DNA from: Pedobacter sp. ASV17
Lineage (GTDB): Bacteria; Bacteroidota; Bacteroidia; Sphingobacteriales; Sphingobacteriaceae
Assembly (NCBI RefSeq): GCF_016429065.1
Contig: NZ_JAELTX010000032.1
Coordinates: forward strand, 1-43,375
DNA: 43,375 bases
Reading direction: 5' to 3'
Of this stretch, positions 1 to 7,975 are shown one piece after another. The translations under genes were made by a program, and so were the position numbers. The notes beneath the pieces are model-generated. The model saw nothing but the letters and a program-made list of their open reading frames with translations. It was not told where the DNA came from and searched no databases. Within the stretch, counting starts at the first letter, position 1. Each line of letters starts with the position of its first letter.

Positions 1-1590
1 CATCGCATTAAGTTGATTGGTAAAGATGCGGGCTTGTTTTATGCCCTACAATCTTTCATGCAATTGGTGCCTGATCAAAAACAAGGTGCCATCAATATTC
101 AAAATGCAGAAATTAACGATTACCCACGTTTTAGCTACAGGGGGCTGCATTTAGATGTTGGTCGCCATTTCTTCCCGCTGTCTTTTATCAAAAAGTATAT
201 TGATGTAATGGCCCAGTACAAATTGAATAATTTTCACTGGCATTTAACTGAAGACCAAGGTTGGAGATTGGAAATTAAGAAGTATCCTAAGCTTACGGAA
301 ATTGGGGGCAGTAGAAATGGTACCATTATTGGCAATTATCCAGGCACTGGTGGGACCGATAACGAGGTTTATAAAGGTTACTACACCCAAGCAGAGGCCA
401 AAGAGATTGTGGCTTATGCTGCGGCAAGATATATCAACGTAATTCCAGAAATTGAATTGCCAGGACACGGTTCGGCAGCTATTGCCGCTTACCCTGAATT
501 GAGCTGCTTTCCTGAGAGAGATACGCCGATAAAAGAAAATGCACCATGGTCGGGACCTAGAAATGGCAAACAGGTTCAACAAACTTGGGGCGTATTCGAC
601 GATATTTTTGTGCCTTCAGAAAATACTTTCAAATTTTTGCAGGATGTACTGGATGAGGTGGTTGCTATTTTCCCTTCTAAATACATTCACATTGGTGGTG
701 ATGAAGCTCCAAAAAAATATTGGAAAGAATCGGAATTTTGCCAACAGCTGATCAAAGAAAAAGGACTTAAAGATGAGCACGGATTGCAGAGCTATTTTAT
801 TCAGCGTATCGAGAAATATTTGAATGGCAAAGGACGTTCTATTATTGGCTGGGATGAGATTTTAGAAGGAGGTTTGGCTCCTAATGCAACGGTGATGAGC
901 TGGAGAGGTGAAAAAGGCGGGATTGAGGCCGCACAGCAAAACCACGATGTATTGATGACACCAGGTTCCAATGGTTTGTATTTCGATCACAAACAATCCA
1001 ACGCTGAAGATGAACCATTAACCATCAGTGGAAAAGGCAAAGGTTTTTCCGATTTTACCAAGGTATATAATTACAATCCAGTGCCAGATGTGCTTACCGA
1101 CGATCAAAAGAAATACATTAAAGGCGTACAGGCAAATTTATGGACCGAGTATATCGAGACCCCCTCAAAAGCGGAGTACATGATTTTTCCGAGGGTTTAT
1201 TCCTTAGCTGAAATTGCTTGGACACCGCTAGCCAAAAAAGATATTACAAACTTTAGCAACGAGCGTTTGCCTTTGCATTTGGCAAGATTAGATCGAACTG
1301 CTACCAACTATTGGGTGCCTCCAGCAGTTGGACAACCAACTCAAACGGTAAATGGCGAAAACCATGTCATTACTTTGGCTGCACCAGTTTTGGGAGCAAA
1401 AGTTTATTACACTTTGGATGGATATCGCCCTTCTGAAAATGCGGCGGAATATACCCAACCTTTGAATATCAATGTACGTCAGGGAACCAAAAAAGTACTA
1501 AAAACCATTGTAATTACTGCTAGTGGAAAACGTAGTGTAGTCATGGAAACCATTTTAAATAATGGAGCAACAGATGTTAAAGTTAAATAG
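1..1590 (+). CDS. beta-N-acetylhexosaminidase, GH20 family (5' end outside window)
   Basis: The frame is open from base 1, so the N terminus lies upstream. The visible part begins in the GH20b-like domain (GLFYALQSFMQL) and passes into the GH20 catalytic barrel at RGLHLDVGRHFF. The family signature HIGGDE is encoded at 688-705; the Asp-Glu pair (codons 700-705) is the substrate-assisted catalytic pair that binds the N-acetyl group and protonates the glycosidic bond. The last ~90 residues (KVYYTLDGYRP and following) match the small beta-sandwich often found at the C terminus of bacterial hexosaminidases. The family releases terminal GlcNAc or GalNAc from glycans and chitooligosaccharides, usually in the periplasm. 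Nothing ties it to the alginate locus downstream. An apparent TTG start at base 13 is only the first possible start inside the window. Confidence 0.93.
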   Translation, partial: HRIKLIGKDAGLFYALQSFMQLVPDQKQGAINIQNAEINDYPRFSYRGLHLDVGRHFFPLSFIKKYIDVMAQYKLNNFHWHLTEDQGWRLEIKKYPKLTEIGGSRNGTIIGNYPGTGGTDNEVYKGYYTQAEAKEIVAYAAARYINVIPEIELPGHGSAAIAAYPELSCFPERDTPIKENAPWSGPRNGKQVQQTWGVFDDIFVPSENTFKFLQDVLDEVVAIFPSKYIHIGGDEAPKKYWKESEFCQQLIKEKGLKDEHGLQSYFIQRIEKYLNGKGRSIIGWDEILEGGLAPNATVMSWRGEKGGIEAAQQNHDVLMTPGSNGLYFDHKQSNAEDEPLTISGKGKGFSDFTKVYNYNPVPDVLTDDQKKYIKGVQANLWTEYIETPSKAEYMIFPRVYSLAEIAWTPLAKKDITNFSNERLPLHLARLDRTATNYWVPPAVGQPTQTVNGENHVITLAAPVLGAKVYYTLDGYRPSENAAEYTQPLNINVRQGTKKVLKTIVITASGKRSVVMETILNNGATDVKVK

Positions 1591-1635
1591 CCTTTTGCAT
1601 TAAACGTGTAAAACACATAAATTGGCTTTTTAAAT

Positions 1636-2256
1636 ATGATGAAGATGTTTTTAAAAGATTTTTTGAAATCTGTATTTGTAATGGCTACAATATCTATCGC
1701 ATTTGTGGCTTGTACCGAAAATGAGAAGGCAGCACAAACGCAATTGGCACCAACAGAAACAAAAGCGCCTAATCCATTTCCGTTCTATAAGAGCATAGAA
1801 ATAAAACCTGGTTATTATTTTGAAGTAGTAAGCTGGGGAAAAGGAGTGGATAGCGTAGGTGGATTTTTGATTTTAATGTCTGATTCTGCCCGAAATAATT
1901 ACAAATCGATTTCTGTAGAACGCAATGGCATCATTACCGATGCTTGGAACATGGATTTGGATAACGATGGTAATCCTGAGATTTACGTGCAAACATTAGT
2001 ACGCAAAAACGTAACTGATTTGAATGTTTATGAGTTTGGTGGCGATTTTAATAAAATTAGCTTCCCTGGTATTAGTAGCATGAAAGGTTATCAGGGAGAT
2101 GATAAATTCTTTGTTAAAAATGGAGATTTATTCCGCTCAGTGCCTATTGTACAAACAGAGGGAGGAAAAACAAGTACTTTGGTAAAAACCTTGAAATACC
2201 GTTTATCTGGAAATAGTTTCTCTTCTTCAGAAGTAAAACCGGGAGAAGCCAATTAA
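1636..2256 (+). CDS. small hypothetical lipoprotein with an Asp-rich loop
   Basis: A 206-residue protein with a signal peptide ending in a lipobox-like IAFVAC, so it is probably a periplasmic or outer-membrane lipoprotein. The mature part is about 180 residues. It contains DLDNDGNPEIYV near residue 113, which resembles the calcium-binding loop of FG-GAP/VCBS-type repeats, but only one copy is present. I do not recognise a family. It starts 45 bases after the hexosaminidase and could be co-transcribed with it. Three in-frame ATG codons (1636, 1639, 1645) make the exact start uncertain. It converges on the DUF922-like gene. Confidence 0.7.
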   Translation: MMKMFLKDFLKSVFVMATISIAFVACTENEKAAQTQLAPTETKAPNPFPFYKSIEIKPGYYFEVVSWGKGVDSVGGFLILMSDSARNNYKSISVERNGIITDAWNMDLDNDGNPEIYVQTLVRKNVTDLNVYEFGGDFNKISFPGISSMKGYQGDDKFFVKNGDLFRSVPIVQTEGGKTSTLVKTLKYRLSGNSFSSSEVKPGEAN

Positions 2257-2275
2257 ACAACTGTCATTATAAGGG

Positions 2276-2318
2276 ACGAGGAATCTGATTTGCATTGACA
2301 ATTAGGTTCCTCTTTCTT
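2276..2318. terminator. probable bidirectional terminator between convergent genes
   Basis: GAGGAA (2278-2283) pairs with TTCCTC (2307-2312) around a long loop, followed by a T-rich run. It lies in the 79-base gap between convergent genes. The short stem and large loop keep confidence low. Confidence 0.4.
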
Positions 2319-2335
2319 TAATCCGAAAAACTTCC

Positions 2336-2881
2336 TTATTCCAATTTGCTCAATTCGCTTTCAAAAAAACTATTCCAACGTTCTTGCACTTCCAAATCAG
2401 AACCATGTTTGGTCTCTACATCGTAGCGGTCCTGCATGTTGTTGTAAAACTTGCTGAGCTCCTTGGCGGTTTTATCCACCAAGCGCTTATAATTTTGTAC
2501 AGTGTATTGCTGATTGCGTAAAATTCGCTCGCCATTCTTTAGCAAAAGAAAATTGATGTACACATGCCCCTGCTCATGGTTCAGTAAAATCCTACTGGTG
2601 TTTCTATTGCTAATACGTTCCTTTTTTACCCATGATTTATTGGCATCCACACCACCTAGGAAATTGAAATCAATGGTTAAATTGTTTCCTCTGGTTTTAG
2701 CAGTATAACCATATTGCCAAATGGTACTGGTTACCGCGGCATATTGCGAATTGTGATCTGGGGTTCCCCTGAAATGAGTATCCCAGTCGAGTGTTTCGGG
2801 GTAAATACGCTCATTTGGTGCAAAAGCGGTCGCTAGCAAAAATATCGCTAGCATCATCATGTTCTTCTTTAATGGCTTCAT
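2336..2881 (-). CDS. DUF922-like secreted protein with HExxH motif
   Basis: A 181-residue protein with an N-terminal signal peptide (about residues 8-21). Its core reads LDWDTHFRGTPDHNSQYAAV followed by LLNHEQGHVYINFLLL. The His102-Glu103-x-x-His106 pattern is the zinc-binding signature of metallopeptidases. DUF922 proteins, described as putative secreted zinc proteases of unknown substrate, have this combination of a W-x-x-F-x-G segment and HEQxH. The C-terminal third is helical and charged. It lies downstream of, and on the same strand as, the sigma-factor pair (32-base gap), so it may be read through from them. Family assignment is by motif recall only. Confidence 0.65.
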   Translation of the reverse strand: MKPLKKNMMMLAIFLLATAFAPNERIYPETLDWDTHFRGTPDHNSQYAAVTSTIWQYGYTAKTRGNNLTIDFNFLGGVDANKSWVKKERISNRNTSRILLNHEQGHVYINFLLLKNGERILRNQQYTVQNYKRLVDKTAKELSKFYNNMQDRYDVETKHGSDLEVQERWNSFFESELSKLE

Positions 2882-2912
2882 TTAACCATACAAGAACGAA
2901 AGTTATGCCAAT

Positions 2913-3512
2913 TTATTCTGTCTCTTTAAACTGGCCACTAATGCGTTCAAATTTCTCAATTAAAAGCGCAATTCTTTCTTTGTCCTTTTTAATGACTGCT
3001 TTTCTAACCAACGTTGAACAAAAGATGATCCAACCAAAGCTCAAAACTAAAAGCACTACTTGTAACCATGGCTTAAAGTTATGTAAAACCTCATAGAAAT
3101 ATAGCGCCATGCCCAGAGAAAGCGCAATCACATAGAACCAATACAGTCGGTTATACAATTGGTGTCTTTGCAATTGGTATACTTTTAATTTTTGAAGAAA
3201 AATATTTGGGTTTTCTGTGAAATCGTTACGGGCAATTACGCGGTGGTTGCTGTATAAAATGATGGTGTAAACTGCTATGGCTAAAATAATAATGCTAATA
3301 CCAAAATGCGTAGAAATAGACGTAACATCGTAGAAAAGCCAAATGGCCGCTACGGCAAAAATAGAAAGCATCATACCAATAATGTTCAGTAACGACTTGG
3401 TACGCATGTTGCTTACATCCTTTTTGGCCTGCTTGAGCATCTCGTCGGCAGATATTTTCACATCAACGGTATGCTTAGCCCATAATGCTTCTATGTGATC
3501 AAATTCTTGCAT
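2913..3512 (-). CDS. four-helix membrane protein coupled to the ECF sigma factor
   Basis: A 199-residue protein with a ~60-residue cytoplasmic head (IEALWAKHTVDVKI followed by a Lys-rich helix). It has two pairs of hydrophobic helices at roughly residues 38-85 and 122-165, and a charged C-terminal helix. Its start codon lies inside the end of the sigma-factor gene (14-base overlap), which implies translational coupling. In Bacteroidota, genes in this position often encode an inner-membrane regulator of the sigma factor. The head has the size expected of an anti-sigma domain but no recognisable zinc motif. Role as an anti-sigma factor is inferred from context. Confidence 0.7.
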   Translation of the reverse strand: MQEFDHIEALWAKHTVDVKISADEMLKQAKKDVSNMRTKSLLNIIGMMLSIFAVAAIWLFYDVTSISTHFGISIIILAIAVYTIILYSNHRVIARNDFTENPNIFLQKLKVYQLQRHQLYNRLYWFYVIALSLGMALYFYEVLHNFKPWLQVVLLVLSFGWIIFCSTLVRKAVIKKDKERIALLIEKFERISGQFKETE

Positions 3513-3996
3513 GTTGGTTGTATATTTCAGTAAGTTTCTGTTTGATGCGGTGGATTTTAACCCTTAAATTTCCCTCGCTAATGCCCGATATATCTGCTAT
3601 TTCATTGTAAGGAAGTTCATCTAAAACCATTGTGATAATTAAACGGTCATTTTCTTCTAATTTAGAGATCGACTTATATAACAAGGCTACTTGTTCATTT
3701 TTTTCAGAGTATTCCTCTATCTTATTCTCTATAATATTATCAGTAAGTTCATCTTTGGCCTGTCTTTTCTCGGAGCGTAAGTAAGTTAAACAGGTATTAA
3801 CGGCAATCCTATAAATCCATGTAGAGATTAGGGACTTGTTTCTGAACTTATCCAAGTTCTGCCAAACCTTTAAAAACGTTTCCTGCAAAAGATCATTCGC
3901 CGAATCCTTGTCGCCAGTATAACCATAGCACAAGTGAAATATCTTCTTTGAATTTTTATCGAAAATTTCCTTAAAAAGCTGATCTTTTCGGTCCAT
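3499..3996 (-). CDS. ECF (sigma-70 family) RNA polymerase sigma factor
   Basis: A 165-residue protein with sigma region 2 (about residues 7-75, including GDKDSANDLLQETFLKVWQN and STWIYRIAVNTCLTYLR). A Lys/Glu-rich linker leads to region 4 (about residues 108-158, with LPYNEIADISGISEGNLRVK forming the helix-turn-helix that reads the -35 element). Length and layout are normal for an ECF factor. It is the first gene of a minus-strand unit with the overlapping membrane protein and perhaps the DUF922-like gene. It is not next to a TonB receptor, so it is not a typical FecI-type factor. Target genes cannot be named from the window. Confidence 0.93.
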   Translation of the reverse strand: MDRKDQLFKEIFDKNSKKIFHLCYGYTGDKDSANDLLQETFLKVWQNLDKFRNKSLISTWIYRIAVNTCLTYLRSEKRQAKDELTDNIIENKIEEYSEKNEQVALLYKSISKLEENDRLIITMVLDELPYNEIADISGISEGNLRVKIHRIKQKLTEIYNQHARI

Positions 3997-4073
3997 TTAC
4001 TGTTTTTGTATGTCTATTAGAACAGTGCAACATTAAATTGTTACACCATAAACACTGGCTAAATTAATAAATG

Positions 4074-4104
4074 TTTGTGTGCTTAATGCATTTATTTATT
4101 TTTG
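4074..4104 (+). promoter_or_regulatory. Bacteroidota-type promoter for the symporter operon
   Basis: TTTG (4074-4077) is followed after exactly 19 bases by TATTTTTG (4097-4104). This matches the known Bacteroidota sigma pattern TTTG-N19-TAnnTTTG. It would give a leader of roughly 110 bases before the start codon at 4225. Confidence 0.6.
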
Positions 4105-4224
4105 TCGGTCTAATGATACCCACCATACAACTTTTATGGTTGGTGAGGGAGCTTAGTACAAAACCAAAATAAACCAAATAGAATTTGTGCCTTTTGAATA
4201 AATAGACACAATAAAAAACAAAAA

Positions 4225-5646
4225 ATGAAAAAAACTAAAATAGGTCTCATCACCGTAATTTGTATTACCATTGCTTTAATTCTCACTTTATTAAAAGAAT
4301 TTGAGATTGTGCAAGTGTCTGATATAGTGATGATGTCGGCACGATGGGGCCTTGCAGCCGTCTTGGTAGGATATGCCTTGGTGAAAAGAAACCTCACCAC
4401 TTGGATACTAGTGTGTATGTTGCTAGGCGTATTCGTAGGGGTCGATTTTCCGAAATTCGCGGCGGCATTGCACCCACTTAGTAAAGGCTTCATCAAATTA
4501 GTTAAAACCATTGTAGGTCCAATTCTTTTTGGAACCTTGGTATATGGTATTGCAGGCCACTCTGATTTGAAGCAGGTTGGACGTATGGCTTGGAAATCAA
4601 TGTTATACTTCTTCTGTGCTACCTCTTGCGCTATTTTCATTGGTTTAGCAGTCATCAACATTACACATGCTGGAGTTGGAGTAGATATTCAGAAGATGCC
4701 TCAACAACAATTGCCGACAGCTAAAATAGTTGATACAGAATTAGACGCATTGCCAGAAAATGTACATGGTGTTTATAAGTTCGCTCATTTCTTTTATGAG
4801 CTGTTCCCTGAAAACGTAGTCAAATCAATGTACGAGAACAAAGTATTACAAATCGTAGTGTTCTCGGTGATTTTTGGTATTGGTTTGGCCATGGTAGAAG
4901 AGAAGAAACGAAAGCCTTTGGTAGACTTTGCCGAGAGCTTGTCGGAAGTAATGTTCAAATTTACCAATCTCATCATGTACTTTGCACCTATTGGTGTAGG
5001 TGCTGCAATGGCTTATACTGTAGGCCACTTGGGGGTAGATATATTAAAGAACCTGTTCATGCTTTTAGGTTCTCTTTACATCGCATTGATCGTATTTGTA
5101 TTGGCGGTATTTGTACCTATCATGATTTTCTTAAAAATACCAATCAAGAAATTTATGCAAGCCGTAAAAGAACCTGTTTCTATCGCTTTTGCCACCACCA
5201 GTTCAGATGCAGCTTTGCCAAAGGCGATGAGCAACATGGAAAAATTTGGGGTGCCACGTAAAATCGTATCGTTCGTAATACCAACAGGATACAGCTTTAA
5301 TTTAGATGGAACTTCTTTATATCTCTCTTTAGCTTCTATCTTTGTAGCCCAAGCCGCAGGAATGCATTTGGGAATAGGACAACAATTGGCTATTGCTTTT
5401 ACCCTAATGATTACTTCAAAAGGTGTTGCAGCAGTGCCAAGAGCATCGTTAATTGTTCTGATTGCAACCGCTGAGCAGTTCGGTCTTCCAGTATTTATCA
5501 TTGCTGCTATTTTAGGTATCGATGAGCTAATGGACATGGCAAGAACCTCGGTAAACGTAATTGGTAATTGCTTGGCAACGGTAGTGGTAGCCAAGTGGGA
5601 GGGTGAGTTTGACGATGAGGCGTCGAAGAATTTTGTAGCAGATTAA
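4225..5646 (+). CDS. dicarboxylate/amino acid:cation symporter (DAACS family)
   Basis: A 473-residue polytopic membrane protein of the GltP/DctA type, which imports glutamate, aspartate or C4-dicarboxylates with Na+ or H+. Family motifs are present: the serine-rich loop TTSSDAALPKAM (residues 324-335) and GYSFNLDGTSLY (residues 355-366, the NMDGT sodium-site motif with Leu for Met). The C-terminal DELMDMARTSVNVIGN carries the Asp, Arg and Asn that contact substrate. About 60 residues precede the usual first segment and contain two extra hydrophobic stretches. It leads a three-gene unit with 2-base and -1-base junctions. The exact substrate cannot be deduced. Confidence 0.93.
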   Translation: MKKTKIGLITVICITIALILTLLKEFEIVQVSDIVMMSARWGLAAVLVGYALVKRNLTTWILVCMLLGVFVGVDFPKFAAALHPLSKGFIKLVKTIVGPILFGTLVYGIAGHSDLKQVGRMAWKSMLYFFCATSCAIFIGLAVINITHAGVGVDIQKMPQQQLPTAKIVDTELDALPENVHGVYKFAHFFYELFPENVVKSMYENKVLQIVVFSVIFGIGLAMVEEKKRKPLVDFAESLSEVMFKFTNLIMYFAPIGVGAAMAYTVGHLGVDILKNLFMLLGSLYIALIVFVLAVFVPIMIFLKIPIKKFMQAVKEPVSIAFATTSSDAALPKAMSNMEKFGVPRKIVSFVIPTGYSFNLDGTSLYLSLASIFVAQAAGMHLGIGQQLAIAFTLMITSKGVAAVPRASLIVLIATAEQFGLPVFIIAAILGIDELMDMARTSVNVIGNCLATVVVAKWEGEFDDEASKNFVAD

Positions 5647-5648
5647 AT

Positions 5649-6152
5649 ATGACTTCAAGAGGTAAAAAGATTTTTTTAATACTAAGCGTAGTAGTGCCAT
5701 TTGTAATTTACAGTGTGATCTATTATGCACCCATGATTAAAAATGCACCATTTCAAGAAAAATACTTTGTTTCTTTAGAGTATAAATGGGGAGCGGGCAA
5801 GCAATTGGAAAATAGCTATAACTCAGCTACTGGCGAATTTAAATATTTGAATGCTAAGGATTCCTTAGTAAAAAGTAACTTTAAGCTTGATCAGAGAGAT
5901 ATCAAGTACTTGGATAGCATTGCCGATGTTCAGGGATTTTGGAATTTGCCAAACGTAATAGCCAATAACGAGGCAGACGTCAATAATCCTAAGCAATTGC
6001 GTTATTTCATCAAATTCAATTACCAAAAGAAATCTAAGGAAGTCACCTATTTGCCCAGCTTTAGCGGTAGTGAGCGCATGAAAGGTGCTATCGGTAAAAT
6101 GCAAAAGGAAATAGAACTTACGTTGATAGATAAGGAAAACGCTGCTAAATAA
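5649..6152 (+). CDS. membrane-anchored protein, tandem paralogue 1
   Basis: A 167-residue protein with one N-terminal transmembrane segment (about residues 8-27) and a soluble extracytoplasmic part. The soluble part has alternating beta-like segments: FVSLEYKWGAGKQLENSY, then an LRYFIKFNY-type strand and a Lys/Glu-rich end. It aligns along its whole length with the next gene (FVSL-Y-WG-G--L-NSY, the F-L---D-L-K-NFKL stretch, --NLP--IAN). The two therefore arose by tandem duplication. It starts 2 bases after the symporter stop, so it is probably translated with it. No family recognised. Confidence 0.78.
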   Translation: MTSRGKKIFLILSVVVPFVIYSVIYYAPMIKNAPFQEKYFVSLEYKWGAGKQLENSYNSATGEFKYLNAKDSLVKSNFKLDQRDIKYLDSIADVQGFWNLPNVIANNEADVNNPKQLRYFIKFNYQKKSKEVTYLPSFSGSERMKGAIGKMQKEIELTLIDKENAAK

Positions 6153-6655
6153 TGAATGCCAATCAAAAATTCATCTTAAAAATAGCTTCGGTATTGTTAA
6201 TTGCAGTGGTTGGCGGTTACTATATGATGAAATTAAGAAGCGGCGGGAAAAAAGCAGTGGCATTTGTGAGCCTTAACTATCAATGGGGAGTAGGCGATAG
6301 CCTGCAGAATAGCTATGATTCAAAAACGGGCAATTATCAATTCCTAGATCAACGTGATCGCTTAATTAAGGAAAATTTCAAGCTTCGTACCAATAACGTC
6401 ATCTATCTGCATAGCAAAATTGATGAGGAGGATTTACTTAACCTTCCAGATACGATAGCGAATGCAGGTGCTAATTTTAAAGACCCAAAAGTGTTGCGTT
6501 ATCAATTTAAATTTGTGTACGACGACACCACCAGAAATATCATTTACCTTACCAATTACGACAAAGATCCTTTGATAGGTCATAAAGCCAGTGCATTGCA
6601 AAAGCTGGTACAACAAACCATCAACGAAGCAGAAGGACGCTTCGCTAGGAAATAG
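6152..6655 (+). CDS. membrane-anchored protein, tandem paralogue 2
   Basis: A 167-residue protein with the same design as its upstream neighbour: an N-terminal transmembrane segment (about residues 7-26), then FVSLNYQWGVGDSLQNSYDS and a conserved NLPDTIANAG segment. Its ATG overlaps the previous stop as TAATG, so translation is coupled. It ends the symporter unit, with a clear terminator hairpin 33 bases downstream. Function unknown; the operon suggests an extracytoplasmic accessory role to the symporter, which is inference. Confidence 0.78.
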   Translation: MNANQKFILKIASVLLIAVVGGYYMMKLRSGGKKAVAFVSLNYQWGVGDSLQNSYDSKTGNYQFLDQRDRLIKENFKLRTNNVIYLHSKIDEEDLLNLPDTIANAGANFKDPKVLRYQFKFVYDDTTRNIIYLTNYDKDPLIGHKASALQKLVQQTINEAEGRFARK

Positions 6656-6687
6656 TATTTGCCGTTCTTACAACTGTTTTAAGATAT

Positions 6688-6712
6688 AAATCCCGTATGT
6701 ACGGGATTTTTT
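6688..6712 (+). terminator. intrinsic terminator of the symporter unit
   Basis: AAATCCCGTA (6688-6697) and TACGGGATTT (6700-6709) form a perfect 10-base stem followed by a T run, 33 bases after the last stop codon. Confidence 0.75.
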
Positions 6713-6761
6713 GTGTCTTTATTTTTTTCGGTTCAATCCATTCAACTTTTATGTAGCTACT

Positions 6762-6922
6762 AACTTCGCCTTTTTTAAAACTTGCGAAGTTTAAAACGCC
6801 AATAAGCAAACCTCGTAGGTTTCAAAAACCTACGAGGTTTTTTTGCATTCTAACTACTCTTACGGCTATCTGCGGATACTGCTGACAGTAAACCTTGCAG
6901 GTTTTCAAAACCTGTAAGGTTT
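6762..6922. repeat. cluster of three intergenic hairpins
   Basis: The 421-base gap before the alginate locus holds three separate inverted repeats. The first is AACTTCGC (6762-6769) with GCGAAGTT (6784-6791). The second is a perfect 15-base stem at 6808-6822 and 6826-6840, with a 3-base loop and a T run. The third is a 16-base stem with one G-T pair (6890-6905 and 6908-6922 or so). The second and third share the core AAACCT-N-G-N-AGGTTT and look like members of one repeat family. No gene is seen in the rest of the gap apart from the promoter and operator at its end. Confidence 0.65.
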
Positions 6923-7009
6923 TTGACCTGAGGTTTTTCTGTGTTTTCAACCCTTTTTACCCCCATTAAAAACGTTACGAAAACTCATATGTTAAAATTT
7001 TCTAAAAAA

Positions 7010-7064
7010 TTTGCTTCACAAGTTTATTTGTATAAATTTGGTTAACCAAATATTGGTCGACCAA
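7010..7064 (+). promoter_or_regulatory. promoter plus double-palindrome GntR operator, alginate block 1
   Basis: TTTG (7010-7013), 19 bases, then TAAATTTG (7033-7040) is a full Bacteroidota promoter match. Two 12-base palindromes follow: TTGGTTAACCAA (7038-7049), which overlaps the -7 box, and TTGGTCGACCAA (7053-7064). Their centres are 15 bases apart. The TGGT-N-ACCA core is the form of operator used by FadR-type GntR proteins, and such a gene lies at 13620. Binding would block the -7 element, so repression is expected. The second palindrome ends 12 bases before the start codon. Confidence 0.78.
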
Positions 7065-7076
7065 ATTTAGCCATGT

Positions 7077-7955
7077 ATGAAAAAGCAATCTCTGCTTTAT
7101 GTCTTATCCATTTGTATGCTGGGTTTTGCCTGTAGTAAACAAAAGAGCACTGTTCTCGAAAAAGAGGAGATTGCTGGTGGCGGTAATCAAACGGCTAATA
7201 CAGAAGGAACAACGCTGACGGCCAATGCAGCTGTTGATACCTATCAGTTAATCAATAATATTTTTGGTGGTACAGGTGATGTGATTGAAGCGCCTGATTG
7301 TAGCCACGTAGCTTTTGGTAAGCACATCACACAAGTTTACGACCAAGATTTGAAACGTACGGTTTTCGCTTTCACCATCCATGTTACTCCCGATAATGAT
7401 AAATGTGAAGACTCGGATAGGCAACGAAATGAAATCAAAACTTACGATAGGTCGCCAGAAAATTTAAAGGCCAGTAAAGATGAAAAGGTCCTGTACCGAT
7501 GGAAATTTAAATTGGATGCAGGTTTCAAGCCTTCTAGCGATTTTACCCATATCCATCAACTGAAACCTATTGACGGCGACAATACGCTGCCTTTGATCAC
7601 GCTAACGCCGAGATATAAAGCTGGTGGCGATATCTTGCAGGTTATTCATACGGGTGATACCGATGCTACTTCCCAAAAATATATTGCTACGGTTCCTTTG
7701 TCCGATTTCAGAGGGCAATGGGTAGAGGTGACCGAAAGAGCTACCTTTTCTTTCGACGGTAAATACGAAATACAGATCAATAGAATTAGTGATGGTAAAT
7801 TATTACTGAAACAAGCATTTACCAATATCGAAATGTGGCGTAAAAATACCACTAGCTGTCGTCCTAAATGGGGGATTTATAGAAGAACACTCCAGCCAGA
7901 TATGTTAAGAGATGAAACCCTTTGGTTCAACGATTTCAATATTACAGAATACTAA
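7077..7955 (+). CDS. jelly-roll polysaccharide-lyase-like lipoprotein
   Basis: A 292-residue lipoprotein (lipobox LGFAC, Cys19) with a Gly/Thr/Asn-rich linker to about residue 55 and a ~230-residue beta-rich domain. That domain contains DRQRNEIKTYDRSP, LYRWKFKLDAGF, THIHQLKPIDGD and an Arg/Tyr/Trp-rich end (WGIYRRTL). The pattern of an Arg-Gln-Arg-x-Glu strand followed by a His-Gln-Leu-Lys strand recalls beta-jelly-roll lyases acting on uronates, such as PL20 glucuronan lyases and the heparin-lyase-I-like fold. The exact family is not certain. It is the first gene of block one, directly behind the GntR operator, which supports a role in cutting the inducing polymer. The start at 7077 is preferred to an out-of-frame ATG at 7073. 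Confidence 0.72.
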   Translation: MKKQSLLYVLSICMLGFACSKQKSTVLEKEEIAGGGNQTANTEGTTLTANAAVDTYQLINNIFGGTGDVIEAPDCSHVAFGKHITQVYDQDLKRTVFAFTIHVTPDNDKCEDSDRQRNEIKTYDRSPENLKASKDEKVLYRWKFKLDAGFKPSSDFTHIHQLKPIDGDNTLPLITLTPRYKAGGDILQVIHTGDTDATSQKYIATVPLSDFRGQWVEVTERATFSFDGKYEIQINRISDGKLLLKQAFTNIEMWRKNTTSCRPKWGIYRRTLQPDMLRDETLWFNDFNITEY

Positions 7956-7975
7956 CCCCTTTAAATAAAAAGATA

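Noticed and set aside
1..1590. Hexosaminidase as part of the alginate locus
   Set aside because: It is separated by convergent genes and several terminators and lacks the GntR operator.
5076..5594. 172-codon open frame on the minus strand
   Set aside because: It lies wholly inside the symporter gene, whose family motifs are clear; the reverse frame has no recognisable protein.
7922..7975. Longer N terminus for the gene at 7976
   Set aside because: It would overlap the upstream lyase-like gene and put a polar stretch before a good signal peptide.
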